Assembly: GCF_028682175.1 (NCBI RefSeq)
Contig: NZ_JANHKS010000011.1
Location: forward strand, 81,577-145,576
Direction of reading: 5' to 3'
From: Pseudomonas putida
Lineage (GTDB): Bacteria > Pseudomonadota > Gammaproteobacteria > Pseudomonadales > Pseudomonadaceae
Length of the DNA stretch: 64,000 nucleotides
The position numbers were made by a program, and so were the translations under genes. The notes under the pieces are model-generated. The model was given only the letters and a program-made list of their open reading frames with translations, was not told the DNA's origin and ran no database searches. Shown in pieces: positions 49,104 through 58,594 of the stretch; positions within the stretch are counted from its first letter, which is position 1, and each line of letters opens with the position of its first letter.

Positions 49104-50429
49104 TCACACCGTCGCATCCTCCCCCAACATCTTCGACACCACCGCGCCCACCGGATGACCCTCGCGAATCAACTCGGCGAAGTGGGTGAGCATTTCCGGG
49201 CCGGAGTCGTTCATCAGTGCTTCGTACAGCAGGCGCCGTACCGGTTCGGGATCGGGCGCTACCGCATCGGTTTCCTCGCTTAGCGGCTGCGCGGCGATAA
49301 GTTGCGCGAGCACCTGGCTGCCCGGAGTGTCTTCGTCGATTCCGAACAGTTCGTTGAAGAGCATGCCCAGGGTTCCGGATGGCTGCTGGTCGGGGCGTTT
49401 CCATTTGCTAATGACGGTTTTTTCCTTCTCGACCTTCTCAAGGGTGCGTCGGATCTTTCCGGGAATGGTCGCCGCCGCGCGTTCATCGGAGTAGTAGACG
49501 AGCTTGGCGAGGGCGGCGGCGTCCTTGATGTTTTTCCAGATCACGAACCAGATCTGCGAAATGCTGTGGGTTTCCAGGGCGCCACGCAGGCTGCTACGGA
49601 TTTCCTTGAGTTGCCGGTCATCGAGTTCGTGGTCGAAGGCTTTGCACTGGTCCAGCAGATAGCGCATCGAGTCGGCCGTGGCGAAGTCGAGCCAGAGGCT
49701 GAACAGCGCGGCGCTGTCGCAGAACTCCCGGGTCAGCAGGATGCTTCTGGCTTCGTCGTCGAGCCCGAAGTGGATGTCCGGTGTCAGCGCGTAGGCGACG
49801 TAGTGGGTGCGTACCGTCAGCACATCGTCCTGCATGAAGTAGGTGCCCGGCGTCGCTCGGCGCGGGTCTTCGCGCAGCACTGCGGCGGCTCTGAGTTTGT
49901 CGATGAACAGGCGCAGGTCCATCGGCGCCAGCGCCTGGCAGTCGCTGACCGTAAAGGCTTCGGCGCCCAGGCGGGGGCTGATGGCGAAATCCAGGGCGAC
50001 GGTCAGCAGGGCCAGGTCATCGCTCAGGTGCGCATAGTCGATGGGGTGCGATGGCAGTTGGTTGATGTAGGCCGCCAGGTGAGTCTCGAGCCTGGCGGCG
50101 GCTTCGGCTTTTTGCGCCTGTTCCCGTGCCGCCTGGAGCTTCTGGCAATCGCAACAAGGCCTGTAGGATTTTTGCGGATACTTCTTGGCGCAGGAGCGGC
50201 TTTTGACTTCCAGGCCTTCGTCGCAGTGGGGGCAGCGCAGGTTTTCGTCGTAGGCCGTGCACAGTTCACGAACGTGGGCGGCCAGCGCGCCGCTGTTGGT
50301 GATGTGGCGGAAGGGCACCAGATCGATCACCTTTTCCAGAAAATCGCCGCTTTCGCTCATCGCCCAGTAGCGGACGGCGAGTTGCATGGCCTCGGGGTCG
50401 GTGGTCAGGAATTCAAGCTTTACAGTCAT
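49104..50429 (-). CDS. Unknown protein with N-terminal cysteine cluster
   Basis: 441 residues from ATG 50429; the longer frame begins at GTG 50525 with a poor N-terminus. A Cys cluster (CPHC ... C ... CCDC, about 66-96) reads as a zinc-binding knot. The rest is mostly alpha-helical, with a Lys-rich segment (RRTLEKVEKEKTVISKWKR). No family recognised and no clear ribosome site. It stands alone, 120 bp downstream of another unknown small gene on the same strand. Confidence 0.65.
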   Translation of the reverse strand: MTVKLEFLTTDPEAMQLAVRYWAMSESGDFLEKVIDLVPFRHITNSGALAAHVRELCTAYDENLRCPHCDEGLEVKSRSCAKKYPQKSYRPCCDCQKLQAAREQAQKAEAAARLETHLAAYINQLPSHPIDYAHLSDDLALLTVALDFAISPRLGAEAFTVSDCQALAPMDLRLFIDKLRAAAVLREDPRRATPGTYFMQDDVLTVRTHYVAYALTPDIHFGLDDEARSILLTREFCDSAALFSLWLDFATADSMRYLLDQCKAFDHELDDRQLKEIRSSLRGALETHSISQIWFVIWKNIKDAAALAKLVYYSDERAAATIPGKIRRTLEKVEKEKTVISKWKRPDQQPSGTLGMLFNELFGIDEDTPGSQVLAQLIAAQPLSEETDAVAPDPEPVRRLLYEALMNDSGPEMLTHFAELIREGHPVGAVVSKMLGEDATV

Positions 50430-50647
50430 GGGGCAGGGCCATCCGGTTTTCAGGGCGGTATGAAAAGCGTGGAGGGCCGGCGTTGTGCACCCATCCCGCG
50501 TTGAGCGATAGAAACAGGAAGTCACTATCAGGACTCATGATCGCCGGATGCAGGGTGCTGGATATGTAGGCTTGAGCTATCGGGTTTGTAGGCGTTGTCC
50601 GGAAACTGTACTGGCGTGAGCGGCCTGGCTGTCGCCGATCTTGTCGT

Positions 50648-50851
50648 TCAGCGCATGGCGCTGCGGTCTTCGGCGAATTGTTTGCCGAGCAGGGTCCGCA
50701 CCGCGACCACGCAACCGTCCTTGATGCTGACATCGGCAAACCCCTGATCGCGCAGGTACAGGAGCGCGGTGAAATCCAGCGGATTGACTCTGCACAGTGC
50801 CTCGTCGGCGAGGCTGATCAACAGTCGAATGGCGTTGGATTCTAGCCGCAT
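50648..50851 (-). CDS. Small conserved-looking protein, unknown function
   Basis: 67 residues. A near-perfect AGGAGG site lies 8 nt before the ATG, which is the main support. It contains short beta/alpha stretches (DFTALLYLRDQGFADVSIKDGCVVAVRTLL), suggesting a compact single domain. No family recognised. 218 bp separate it from the downstream 441-residue gene. Confidence 0.65.
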   Translation of the reverse strand: MRLESNAIRLLISLADEALCRVNPLDFTALLYLRDQGFADVSIKDGCVVAVRTLLGKQFAEDRSAMR

Positions 50852-51084
50852 GGGGGTGGCCTCCTGGTGATGATGGCGAATGATGGCTATTCGTCACTAG
50901 AGGGCGATCAGGAGTTCCATTTATTTGCGAGCCTTACACCGCTTTCCGGCGTTTTTCGCGAACGGCCGATTCTGCCGATCACGCCAATAATGCGTGGTAA
51001 ATCAAAGAAATCTGCCCGGTTTTGGGGTCAATACGATAGTCTTCGCACCATTGTCGATACCGACACTGGATTGGAAGGCTATAG

Positions 51085-52011
51085 ATGGCGCCTGATGACT
51101 ATCTCGTAATGACCAGCAAAGAGTGGGCGGCGCTGCGTGCCAGCACGCCGTTGACTCTGTCCGAAGAAGACCTGGCGGCGTTGCGGGGCGTGAACGAAGA
51201 TATTTCCCTGGAAGATGTCGTCAACATCTATCTCCCCCTGTCGCGCCTGATCAATCTGCATGTGAGTGCGGCGCGCAACCTGGCCAGCATCAAGGACACC
51301 TTCCTGGGGCGTCCGGCCAAGAAACAGACCTACGTGGTGGCGGTGGCCGGCAGCGTGGCGGTGGGCAAGAGCACCTTTGCCCGGGTGTTGCAGGCGCTGA
51401 TGGCGCGCTGGCCCGATCACCCTCGGGTCGATCTGGTGACCACCGACGGCTTCCTGCACCCCAACGCGCGGCTCGACGCCGAAGGCATCATGCACCGCAA
51501 GGGCTTTCCGGAAAGCTACGACCGCAAGCGCATGGTCAAGTTTCTCTCGGAACTCAAGGCCGGTACCCCGGAGATCAGCGCGCCGGTGTATTCGCACATC
51601 AGCTATGACATCGTCCCGGACAAGTTTCTCAAGGTCAGCCAGCCGGACATCCTGATCTTCGAAGGCCTGAATGTGCTGCAGACCGAAGGCAACGACGGCC
51701 AGAAGCCGGGCACCATCGTGTCGGACTTCTTCGATTTTTCGATTTATCTGGATGCCGACGAAGGCGACATCGAGCGCTGGTATGTCGAGCGCTTCCTGAT
51801 GCTGCAACGCACTGCATTTCGTGCTCGTGGCGCCTATTTCCGTGAACTGGCCGACTTGCCACCTGAGAAATCCCCGGACGCGGCGCGCAAGATCTGGCGC
51901 GACATCAACCGTCCCAACCTGCTGGAAAATATCCTGCCCACACGGGAGCGCGCGAGCCTTGTGGTGCGCAAGGCGGCCGATCATTCCGTGAAGGAGTTGT
52001 GGTTGCGGTGA
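51085..52011 (+). CDS. coaA: Type I pantothenate kinase
   Basis: 308 residues. P-loop GSVAVGKS (89-96), TTDGFL for the nucleotide Asp, [10 protein letters not shown] and the pantothenate-site region HISYDIVP are all as in E. coli CoaA. It phosphorylates pantothenate, the first and controlled step of CoA synthesis. GGAAGG lies 7 nt before the ATG. Pseudomonas usually depends on the unrelated type III enzyme CoaX, so this may be a second, accessory kinase. Its stop overlaps the start of the next gene (TGATG). Confidence 0.94.
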   Translation: MAPDDYLVMTSKEWAALRASTPLTLSEEDLAALRGVNEDISLEDVVNIYLPLSRLINLHVSAARNLASIKDTFLGRPAKKQTYVVAVAGSVAVGKSTFARVLQALMARWPDHPRVDLVTTDGFLHPNARLDAEGIMHRKGFPESYDRKRMVKFLSELKAGTPEISAPVYSHISYDIVPDKFLKVSQPDILIFEGLNVLQTEGNDGQKPGTIVSDFFDFSIYLDADEGDIERWYVERFLMLQRTAFRARGAYFRELADLPPEKSPDAARKIWRDINRPNLLENILPTRERASLVVRKAADHSVKELWLR

Positions 52012-52379
52012 TGGTCAAGTCGCTCGGCGCGCTGATGGGGTTATGGCTGTTTGGCTGTGGTGCGCCCGCCATGGCTGATGGCAACAAGTTGTTGCTCGAA
52101 TGCCAGGATGGCATCAACAGCATGAGCGGCGGGGTGGCCAGGAACCCCACCGGGATCGGCCATTGCGTGGGCGTGTTGCAGGCGACCATCGACACCCTGG
52201 ACATCGTCCATGAGGCCGGTGGCGCGCCGAAGCTGGTGTGCGTGCCGGAGGGCGGCATTCCCATGATCCAGTCGATGCGCATCGTGGTGCAGTCGCTGGA
52301 GGAGCACCCGGAGGCCCTGCACCTGAATGAATCGGTGCTGGTGGTTTCTGCGCTGAAGAATGCGTTTCCCTGTCGATAG
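52011..52379 (+). CDS. Rap1a/Tai-like secreted protein
   Basis: 122 residues with a signal peptide (about 1-20, ending AMA). The mature part LLECQDGINSMSGG ... GHCVGVLQATID ... KLVCVPEGGIPMIQSMRIVVQSLEEHPEALHLNESVLVVSALKNAFPC has four Cys spaced as in the Rap1a/Tai family, known from type VI immunity proteins but also common as stand-alone periplasmic proteins. No effector gene is adjacent, so an immunity role is unproven. Upstream GTG codons at 51999 and 52008 are alternative starts; AAGGAG lies at 51991. Confidence 0.75.
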   Translation: MVKSLGALMGLWLFGCGAPAMADGNKLLLECQDGINSMSGGVARNPTGIGHCVGVLQATIDTLDIVHEAGGAPKLVCVPEGGIPMIQSMRIVVQSLEEHPEALHLNESVLVVSALKNAFPCR

Positions 52380-52416
52380 GCTGCGCTGCTGATCCGTTGC
52401 GGTCCCTCTTGAGACC

Positions 52417-52620
52417 GCCCCGCCGGCAAGCCGTGCTGCTACGGTTCAGCGGTCGGACCCTGGCGTTTCGAACGCCTAAATCCCCGTAGCAGTCCGGCTT
52501 GCCGGCGTCAGCGATCCCGAACACGCCCCCGCCGGCAAGCCGTGCTGCTACGGGGTGAAGGCATCCGCAGATTTCGTGAACGGCCTCTATCCGTAGCAGC
52601 CGGGCTTGCCCGCGGGGGCG
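52417..52620. repeat. REP cluster (CCGTAGCAG family, four units)
   Basis: An inverse unit (52417-52443), an inverted pair (52484-52552) and one forward unit (52591-52620). This is most of the 52380-52754 gap; no gene is seen there. Confidence 0.88.
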
Positions 52621-52754
52621 TACTTGAGATCGTCCCTGTCGGCCAGCCATCGCGCTATACGCAACCACTCGTCGTGCGATCACCGCCGCACTGGCTAATC
52701 ACGAATGTGTGACTATCCTTACCGGTCAGTACAGTTCATTCTCAGAGGCACCTC

Positions 52755-53342
52755 ATGCCAGCCAATCACGACGCCAGCCTCACCCATCAACGTTTGATCG
52801 AAGCGGCATCGGCGCTGTTTTTCCGTGATGGCATCAACGCCACCGGCATCGCTGCGGTCGCTGAGTTCGCGGGGGTTTCGAAGATGACGCTCTATGCCCA
52901 CTTCGCCTCCAAGGACGAACTGGTGGTGGCCTATCTGGACCAGCGTAACGAGCGTTGGAACGCCGCAGTCCTGCAGTCGCTGGCCGCCGCCGATTCGCCT
53001 GTCGAGAAGCTGCTGTCGCTGTTCGATCTGCATCGGCAATGGCTGTTCGAAGGCGGCTTGCGCGGCTGCCCTTACGTGAATTCTGCCGCCGAATTTCCGG
53101 ACCGTTCGCATCCGGTGCGTCAGGCGGTGGATCGCCACAAGCGCGGGGTGAAACAGCACCTGCTGGACCTGGCGCAAAACGCTGGCCTGGCCAATCCGCA
53201 GACACTGGTCAGGCGCCTGTTCCTGCTACTGGAAGGGGCTTTTCTGACAGGCGCCCTGGAGAACGATGACAGCGTATTCCTCGTGGCCAAGGACCTGGCC
53301 GCCGAGCTGATAGAGGCCGCGCAACCCCGAGCCGTTGTCTGA
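52755..53342 (+). CDS. TetR-family regulator
   Basis: 195 residues. TetR helix-turn-helix (about 10-56: RLIEAASALFFRDGINATGIAAVAEFAGVSKMTLYAHFASKDELVVAYL) and a ligand domain with GCPYVNSAAEFPDRSHPVRQAVDRHK, typical of the LmrA/YxaF-type group. It is 42 bp upstream of an MFS transporter gene on the same strand and probably controls it in response to a transported compound. A GGTCAGTACAG-type sequence just upstream (52725) could be its site. Confidence 0.88.
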   Translation: MPANHDASLTHQRLIEAASALFFRDGINATGIAAVAEFAGVSKMTLYAHFASKDELVVAYLDQRNERWNAAVLQSLAAADSPVEKLLSLFDLHRQWLFEGGLRGCPYVNSAAEFPDRSHPVRQAVDRHKRGVKQHLLDLAQNAGLANPQTLVRRLFLLLEGAFLTGALENDDSVFLVAKDLAAELIEAAQPRAVV

Positions 53343-53384
53343 ACAAACCGACCGATTTCTTGCCCCCAGGAAAGGACGCTGACG

Positions 53385-54611
53385 ATGCGAATCAATGCTC
53401 TGATTGTGTTGCTGCTCACCGGGTTGGTGGCGGCCACGTACGGCTTCGGGATCTACCTGTTCGCACAGTTGGTGCCGGACATGCGCGCAAGCCTGGGTTT
53501 CGACATTTCCTACGTGGGCACCATCACGGCCTGCGCCCAACTGGGCTTTCTGGCCAGTGCATTGTTCGCCGCGTGGATCACCCCACGGGTCGGCGGTGGC
53601 TGGGTGGTGTTCGGTTCGGGCGTCGTCTGTGCGGCGGCGCTGCTGCTGATCCCCATGGCGCACAACATCGTGCTGATCGGCGCGCTGCTGACAGTGCTGG
53701 CCGGCACTGCCGCCACGGTGTTCGTGCCGATGGTGGACGTGATCGCCCGCACGGTAGCCTACAAGTATCGCGGCATGGCGATGGGGCTCGTCTCCAGCGG
53801 GACCAGTTATGGCGTGTTCATCAACAGCCTGCTGGTGCCCATGTTCGCGCCCCAGGGCGAATGGCGCACCGTGTGGGGCCTGGTGGGTTTTCTCACGGTG
53901 CTGATTGCGCTGGGCGTGATGCTGGTGTTCTTCCGGGCACGCTTGTTCAGCCATTCCCGTGACACCCATGCGGTCGCTAACGCCGAAATGAAGGTCGGCA
54001 GGAGCGCCTTGACCCAGCCTTGGGTGCTGAAGATCTGGGCGATGACGATGTTGCTGGGCTTTTCCACTTTTCCGTTCCAGAACTACCTGTCTTCCTACCT
54101 GCGCACTCAGCTTGATTTCGACGTGACCTACACGGCGCAGATCTGGGCCAGCATGGGCTTCGTCGGCATGTTCGCAGGATTGGCCGTGGGCTGGCTGTCG
54201 GACCGCATCGGCCTGCGCGTCGCCATGCTGCTGGTGTACGCCAGCGTGTGTGCGGCCGCCTTGATCTTTGTCCTGCATCCGGTCGGACCCTGGCCGCTGG
54301 TGGCGGCGATCCTGTTCGCGCTGGCGTTTTATCCGATCTTCGGCCTGATCCCGGCCTACGTCTCGAAGATGGCCGGCAGCGCAGCGGTATCGGTAGCAGT
54401 GTTTGGCGTCGCCAATATCACCCAAGGAGTGGGCGGGATGCTCGGCAACCTGTGCGCGGGGCTGCTGGCCAGTTTCACTGGCTCGTTCGTCGGCGTCTAT
54501 CTGGCGATCGCGGTGGTGGCTGTGGGGCTGGCGATCCTCACCACCCGCCTGCCCAGGGAGGCCGATGAGGTCTTGGGCAGTGGAGAGCACAAGGTTGATG
54601 CAGTGGCGTGA
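53385..54611 (+). CDS. Major facilitator superfamily transporter
   Basis: 408 residues with 12 membrane helices. The loop 2-3 motif is degenerate, but the second-half copy GLAVGWLSDRIGLRVAM is clear. The pattern (LTGLVAATYGFGIYLFAQLVPDMRASLGFDISYVGTITACAQLGFLASALFAAW) fits the YbfB/YjiJ-like MFS group, possible efflux or sugar-like carriers. Co-directional with the TetR gene 42 bp upstream, giving a regulator-transporter unit. Substrate unknown. Confidence 0.88.
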   Translation: MRINALIVLLLTGLVAATYGFGIYLFAQLVPDMRASLGFDISYVGTITACAQLGFLASALFAAWITPRVGGGWVVFGSGVVCAAALLLIPMAHNIVLIGALLTVLAGTAATVFVPMVDVIARTVAYKYRGMAMGLVSSGTSYGVFINSLLVPMFAPQGEWRTVWGLVGFLTVLIALGVMLVFFRARLFSHSRDTHAVANAEMKVGRSALTQPWVLKIWAMTMLLGFSTFPFQNYLSSYLRTQLDFDVTYTAQIWASMGFVGMFAGLAVGWLSDRIGLRVAMLLVYASVCAAALIFVLHPVGPWPLVAAILFALAFYPIFGLIPAYVSKMAGSAAVSVAVFGVANITQGVGGMLGNLCAGLLASFTGSFVGVYLAIAVVAVGLAILTTRLPREADEVLGSGEHKVDAVA

Positions 54612-54758
54612 GTGTGCGTCGGATAAACGCATGTTGTCGAGAAAGGAGATACGCGGAAGAAACTCATCGCTATTGAGTCAATTGCTAATGGGTCTAATGG
54701 CCTGCGCGACCATCGTTAAACTTGAGGGTGTGAGGTTTTCTTATGGATGAGGTGTGAG

Positions 54759-55004
54759 ATGGTTGATGAAGCGGATGTAATGGAAAGGGTAAAAAAGGTG
54801 ACAGCCGAAAAGTTAGGAGTTCCCCTCGAAGCGGTCGTCCCTGAAGCTTCCTTTACAAACGAGTTGGGCGCTGATTCGCTGGATACGGTCGAGTTGGTGA
54901 TGGACATGGAAACCGAGTTCGATATTGAAATTCCGGAGGAAGACGCGCTCGGGTTGTTGAGGGTCTCAGATGTAGTCACTTATATCACCCAAAAGACAAG
55001 ATGA
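54759..55004 (+). CDS. Orphan acyl carrier protein
   Basis: 81 residues. Phosphopantetheine site Ser in GADSLDTVELVMDMETEFDIEIPEEDA, matching AcpP closely around helix II. The rest (VKKVTAEKLGVPLEAVVPEASFTNELG) is also ACP-like but diverged. ATG 54759 gives the normal ACP length; ATG 54747 is possible. The primary acpP normally sits in the fab cluster, so this is a second ACP. No ketosynthase or synthetase gene is adjacent. The local base composition is less GC-rich than its neighbours. Confidence 0.9.
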   Translation: MVDEADVMERVKKVTAEKLGVPLEAVVPEASFTNELGADSLDTVELVMDMETEFDIEIPEEDALGLLRVSDVVTYITQKTR

Positions 55005-55007
55005 ACT

Positions 55008-55031
55008 AGAAGCCGGCACCCGCCGGCTTCT
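55008..55031. terminator. Bidirectional hairpin between acp and the PhzF-like gene
   Basis: AGAAGCCGGC-ACCC-GCCGGCTTCT, a perfect 10-bp stem between convergent genes. No T run on the plus strand. Confidence 0.65.
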
Positions 55032-55041
55032 GGCAGTTAGG

Positions 55042-55878
55042 CTACAGCGTCACATTCCCCGCAACACACTTCTGCACCTGGCCACTGACCCAGATCTGCT
55101 CGCCGATCTGCTCCACGCCCACCTGGCCTTTATGGCCCAGCACCGTGCCCTGCCGGGCGCTGTAGGTGCGCGGTGCGAGGCCCGCCGGGATCAGCCATTG
55201 CGCCAGGCTCGCGTTGAGGCTGCCGGTGACCGGATCTTCAGCGCCCAGGTCGCCGGTCAGCGCGCGCACTTCGAAGTCGGCCTCGGCATCCGGCCCGGTC
55301 CAGCGCGCGACGATGCCGACGTTCAGCCCCTTGAGCGCCGGATAGTCAGGGCGGATGGCCAGCAGTTCTTCGCGGCTGTCGAGCATCACCGCCACCCAGC
55401 CTGGCCCGTTGTCGGCCCACTGGCTGGCAACAATCTGGCTGCGCTGGATCTTCAAGCCGGCGGCGATGGTGTCCAGTACCTCATCTTCCACGGCGCCGCT
55501 GCGCAACAAGGCCGGGGCCGCAAACGCCAGTCGAGCGCCGTCGCGACGGATCCGGACCAGGCCCGCGCCGCATTCCTGAACCACTTCTTCAGCCTTGGGC
55601 TGGCCGCCGCTGTCCAGCCACACGAAGCAACTGCCCAGTGTCGGGTGCCCGGCAAATGGCAGTTCGCGGGTGGTGGTGAAAATGCGCACCCGGTAGTCCG
55701 CCTCGGGGTGCGTGGGACGCAGCAGGAAGGTGGTTTCGCTGAGGTTGGTCCAGCGGGCGAAGGCGGCCATTTGCGTGTCGCTCAAGCCGTCGGCGCCGAT
55801 GACCACGGCAAGGGGATTGCCTTGGGTCGGGGCACTGGAAAAAACATCGACCTGCTGGAAGTTCAGCGTCTGTGGCAT
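55042..55878 (-). CDS. PhzF-family isomerase/epimerase
   Basis: 278 residues of the PhzF/DapF-like fold with two similar halves. Conserved features: QVDVFSSAPTQGNPLAVV, the catalytic Glu in NLSETTFLL, FAGHPTLGS and EDPVTGSLN in the second half. PhzF makes a phenazine intermediate, but the family is broad and no phenazine genes are here. A general isomerase role is safer. Confidence 0.88.
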   Translation of the reverse strand: MPQTLNFQQVDVFSSAPTQGNPLAVVIGADGLSDTQMAAFARWTNLSETTFLLRPTHPEADYRVRIFTTTRELPFAGHPTLGSCFVWLDSGGQPKAEEVVQECGAGLVRIRRDGARLAFAAPALLRSGAVEDEVLDTIAAGLKIQRSQIVASQWADNGPGWVAVMLDSREELLAIRPDYPALKGLNVGIVARWTGPDAEADFEVRALTGDLGAEDPVTGSLNASLAQWLIPAGLAPRTYSARQGTVLGHKGQVGVEQIGEQIWVSGQVQKCVAGNVTL

Positions 55879-56026
55879 GGCACTCTCCTGATTGTGCTGT
55901 AGGACCTGGTCACTCTAAGCAGGCGAATCAGGGCTGTACATGCACAGATCAGCAGTCATTTTTCGCGAATGTGTGTGGTCGAGAGCTGCCGGAAATGACC
56001 CCGGCAGCAACATTTGCCGCAACCGC

Positions 56027-56512
56027 TCAGCGGGTGTTCAACCACGCTGAGACGTCAAACGACGGGCAGGCCTTGATGAATTCGTCGGGGGTGATCTTGC
56101 CGTCGCCGTTCAGGTCCGGCGACAAGTCCCGATGGCCAAGAACGCGGGCCTTCGGGTAACGGGACTGAAGCTGATCGAGCAATTGGCGCAAGGTCGCGAA
56201 TTGCCTGTCGGTGAAATTGTTCTCCGGTTTGCCTGATCGGTTCACACCGCCGACCAGGCAAACGCCGACAGATTTTGCGTTGTGGCCTTTGACGTGCGCG
56301 CCGATGGCGTTTTCCGGTCGGCCTGTTTCCAGCGAGCCATCGCGGCGGATGACGTAGTGATAGCCCAGCGTGTCGAAGCCGCGCTGGATATGCCATTGAC
56401 TGATTTCCCGCGCGCCGATGTCGTGGCTGGGGGCGGTGGCTGAACAGTGCACGACCAGCCAGTGGGTGGCGGTGCGGTATTGCGGGGTGTAGCGAGGTGG
56501 TGTTGCGTTCAT
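56027..56512 (-). CDS. N-acetylmuramoyl-L-alanine amidase with EF-hand (endolysin-like)
   Basis: 161 residues from ATG 56512 (AAGGAAG before it). Amidase_2/T7-lysozyme-like domain: HWLVVHCSAT (zinc His), GYHYVIRRDGSLETGR, NAIGAHVKGHNAKSVGVCLVGG and LGHRDLSPD (second zinc His), with a Cys-type ligand in ACPSFDV. Between the last two lies a consensus EF-hand loop DLNGDGKITPDE, so it may bind calcium. It cleaves peptide stems from glycan. No signal peptide and no phage genes nearby, so it looks like a domesticated or relict endolysin. Confidence 0.9.
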   Translation of the reverse strand: MNATPPRYTPQYRTATHWLVVHCSATAPSHDIGAREISQWHIQRGFDTLGYHYVIRRDGSLETGRPENAIGAHVKGHNAKSVGVCLVGGVNRSGKPENNFTDRQFATLRQLLDQLQSRYPKARVLGHRDLSPDLNGDGKITPDEFIKACPSFDVSAWLNTR

Positions 56513-56643
56513 GGCGGTGCTTCCTTGCACGTTGATTGACGTGTGCAAGGAATACCCATGAGTGCGATGGGTCAACGAGGGGAGCGTTGCAAAACGTCTC
56601 GGCAACGTTCTGCAACCTGGGCGTCTGTCAGACGTTCAGCCAG

Positions 56644-58365
56644 TCAGGCCGGAAAGCGCAGCGCGTTGGTCAGGTCGCCCATCGGCGCCTGTCCGCGTGC
56701 CACCATGGCGTCGTCCCGCTCCTTGAGCCCGTCCAGCGTTTCGAGGCCATGCACCCGGGTGATCAAGCGCAGGATCGAGGCGGTGTCGTACACCGTGTGA
56801 TCGACCGTGCCCTTGCGCGCGAACGGCGAAATGACGATGGCCGGAATTCGCGTGCCAGGCCCCCAACGGTCGCCTTTGGGTGGCGCCACGTGGTCCCACC
56901 AGCCGCCGTTTTCGTCAAAGGTGACGACCACGACCATGTTTTTCCATTGCGGGCTGTTGCGCAGCACTTTAATCGCGCGGTCGATGTGGCGATCGCCCGA
57001 GGCGACATCGGCGTAGCCTGCGTGCAGGTTGAGGTTGCCCTGAGGCTTGTAGAAGGTCACGGCGGGCAGCTTGCCGGCTTCGGCGTCCGCCAGGAATCTG
57101 TTGGTGGCCGACTCGTCGCCCAGGCCGCCATCGCGCAGGCGTTTCGCGCGCTCCTGCGGATGGTCCGGGCCCTGGTTCCTGAAGTAGTTGAACGGCTGGT
57201 GGTGGTACTGGAAGTTGGGGATCTTGGGGATGCCTGCCGAATCCTTGTACTCATCCAGCGTGACCTGCCAGGCGCCGGCGTACCAGGCCCAATCGACGCT
57301 CTTCTTCGACAGTTTGTCGCCGATGTGATCGTGGGTCTGGGGCACCAGCACGTTGGCCAGGTTTGGCTGCGAGTATTCAGGTTTTTCCTTGTCGCGCAGC
57401 CAGGTCGGCCAGTAGGGCGGGGCCATGGTGTTGACCGCGTAGCCATCGGGCGTCAGCAGGCTGGGGCCGAACTGGGGCGGGCCGGTCATGGCGCTGGCCG
57501 GGGATTTTTCCAGAGGCTTGAGGCGGTACTCCAGCGGATCGCTGCTTTCCAGCGTGGCGATCTGCGATTTCGCAGGGGAGTTGGCCGCATCCGGATAGAA
57601 GGGCGCCCTGGCCGAAATCAGGTACTGGTGATTGAGGAAGGAGCCGCCGAAAGCGCCCTGGAAGAAGTTGTCGCAGAGTACGAACTCCCGGGCGACGTCC
57701 CACAGGCGCAGGGAATATTGTGTCTGGCTGTAATGGCCCATGGTCAGGCTGCCGGAATCGGCCCAGGCCACGAAGCTGTCATTCTTGCCGCCGTTGATCT
57801 GCATTTGGTTCTGATAGAACACGTGCCACAGGTCACGGGTGACCACGCTCAGGGGCAGGTCTTCGCCGCTCGGACCTTTGAGCGCGTAAGGGGCGTTGGG
57901 CAGGTTTTCCTGGTATTGCACGCCGGTGGCATAGGTCACGCCGTCGATACTTTGCGGGCCAATCTGGCACACGCCGCCCCAGCAGGACGGCAGGCTCTCC
58001 AGGACTTTGCCGTCACGGTCGCGCTGGCGGTAGTCTTCGGGCTTGACCGCCGACAAGGGTTTTTCAATGCCGGGAAAATTGGCGAACAGGTTGTTGAAGC
58101 TGCGGTTTTCGGCGTAGATCACCACGATGTTCTTGATGTTGTCCTGCAGGGCCTTGTCCAGCGCGGGTCCCATCAGCGCAGTTTCCAGGGCGCTGGCCTT
58201 GCCGTCGGTGCCGGTTTCGCTGGCCGCCACCACACTGCTGACGGCGGCGCCAGCGCCGAGCACGGCCACGCCGCCGAGGAATCGGCGACGGCTGCTGTCA
58301 GACGGAGAATCCGATGAATCAAGGCTGGCGGACGGCTTGGACGGGTCTTGTTCTTTGTCGCTCAT
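56644..58365 (-). CDS. Tat-exported acid phosphatase (AcpA/phosphoesterase family)
   Basis: 573 residues from ATG 58365 (AGGAG). A twin-arginine signal [20 protein letters not shown] is followed by a phosphoesterase domain (PF04185, phospholipase C/AcpA family). Metal and nucleophile segments visible: [49 protein letters not shown] and [30 protein letters not shown]. Burkholderia/Francisella-type AcpA members are periplasmic or secreted acid phosphatases. Probably scavenges phosphate; no Pho genes are adjacent. Confidence 0.88.
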   Translation of the reverse strand: MSDKEQDPSKPSASLDSSDSPSDSSRRRFLGGVAVLGAGAAVSSVVAASETGTDGKASALETALMGPALDKALQDNIKNIVVIYAENRSFNNLFANFPGIEKPLSAVKPEDYRQRDRDGKVLESLPSCWGGVCQIGPQSIDGVTYATGVQYQENLPNAPYALKGPSGEDLPLSVVTRDLWHVFYQNQMQINGGKNDSFVAWADSGSLTMGHYSQTQYSLRLWDVAREFVLCDNFFQGAFGGSFLNHQYLISARAPFYPDAANSPAKSQIATLESSDPLEYRLKPLEKSPASAMTGPPQFGPSLLTPDGYAVNTMAPPYWPTWLRDKEKPEYSQPNLANVLVPQTHDHIGDKLSKKSVDWAWYAGAWQVTLDEYKDSAGIPKIPNFQYHHQPFNYFRNQGPDHPQERAKRLRDGGLGDESATNRFLADAEAGKLPAVTFYKPQGNLNLHAGYADVASGDRHIDRAIKVLRNSPQWKNMVVVVTFDENGGWWDHVAPPKGDRWGPGTRIPAIVISPFARKGTVDHTVYDTASILRLITRVHGLETLDGLKERDDAMVARGQAPMGDLTNALRFPA

Positions 58366-58502
58366 CACGGCTCCTGCTCGCTGGCATAAATGTGTTACCA
58401 AGTATGTCGAGGGAGCCTAATCCCGCAATGTGACGTTAATGCTACAGCCGTAGGCGCCCGTGCCAGAGCGGTTAGAGCCAGCTTGCAATACCACCGCAAT
58501 CC

Positions 58503-58594
58503 CTGTGGGAGCTGGCTTGCCAGCGAAGGCGTACTGTCAGTCGCCGCCAGCGGTACATGACACACCGCTTTCGCGGGCGAGCCCGCTCCCACAG
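58503..58594. repeat. REP inverted pair (TGTGGGAGC family)
   Basis: CTGTGGGAGCTGGCTTGCC and an inverse copy ending GCTCCCACAG. The right unit overlaps the 3' end of the neighbouring binding-protein gene. Confidence 0.88.

Noticed and set aside
56027..56512. Amidase as marker of a prophage here
   Set aside because: No capsid, tail, terminase or integrase genes surround it in 47.5-59.4 kb.
56536..58317. 593-residue open frame antisense to the acid phosphatase
   Set aside because: The opposite frame has a Tat signal and phosphoesterase motifs; this one has no domain.
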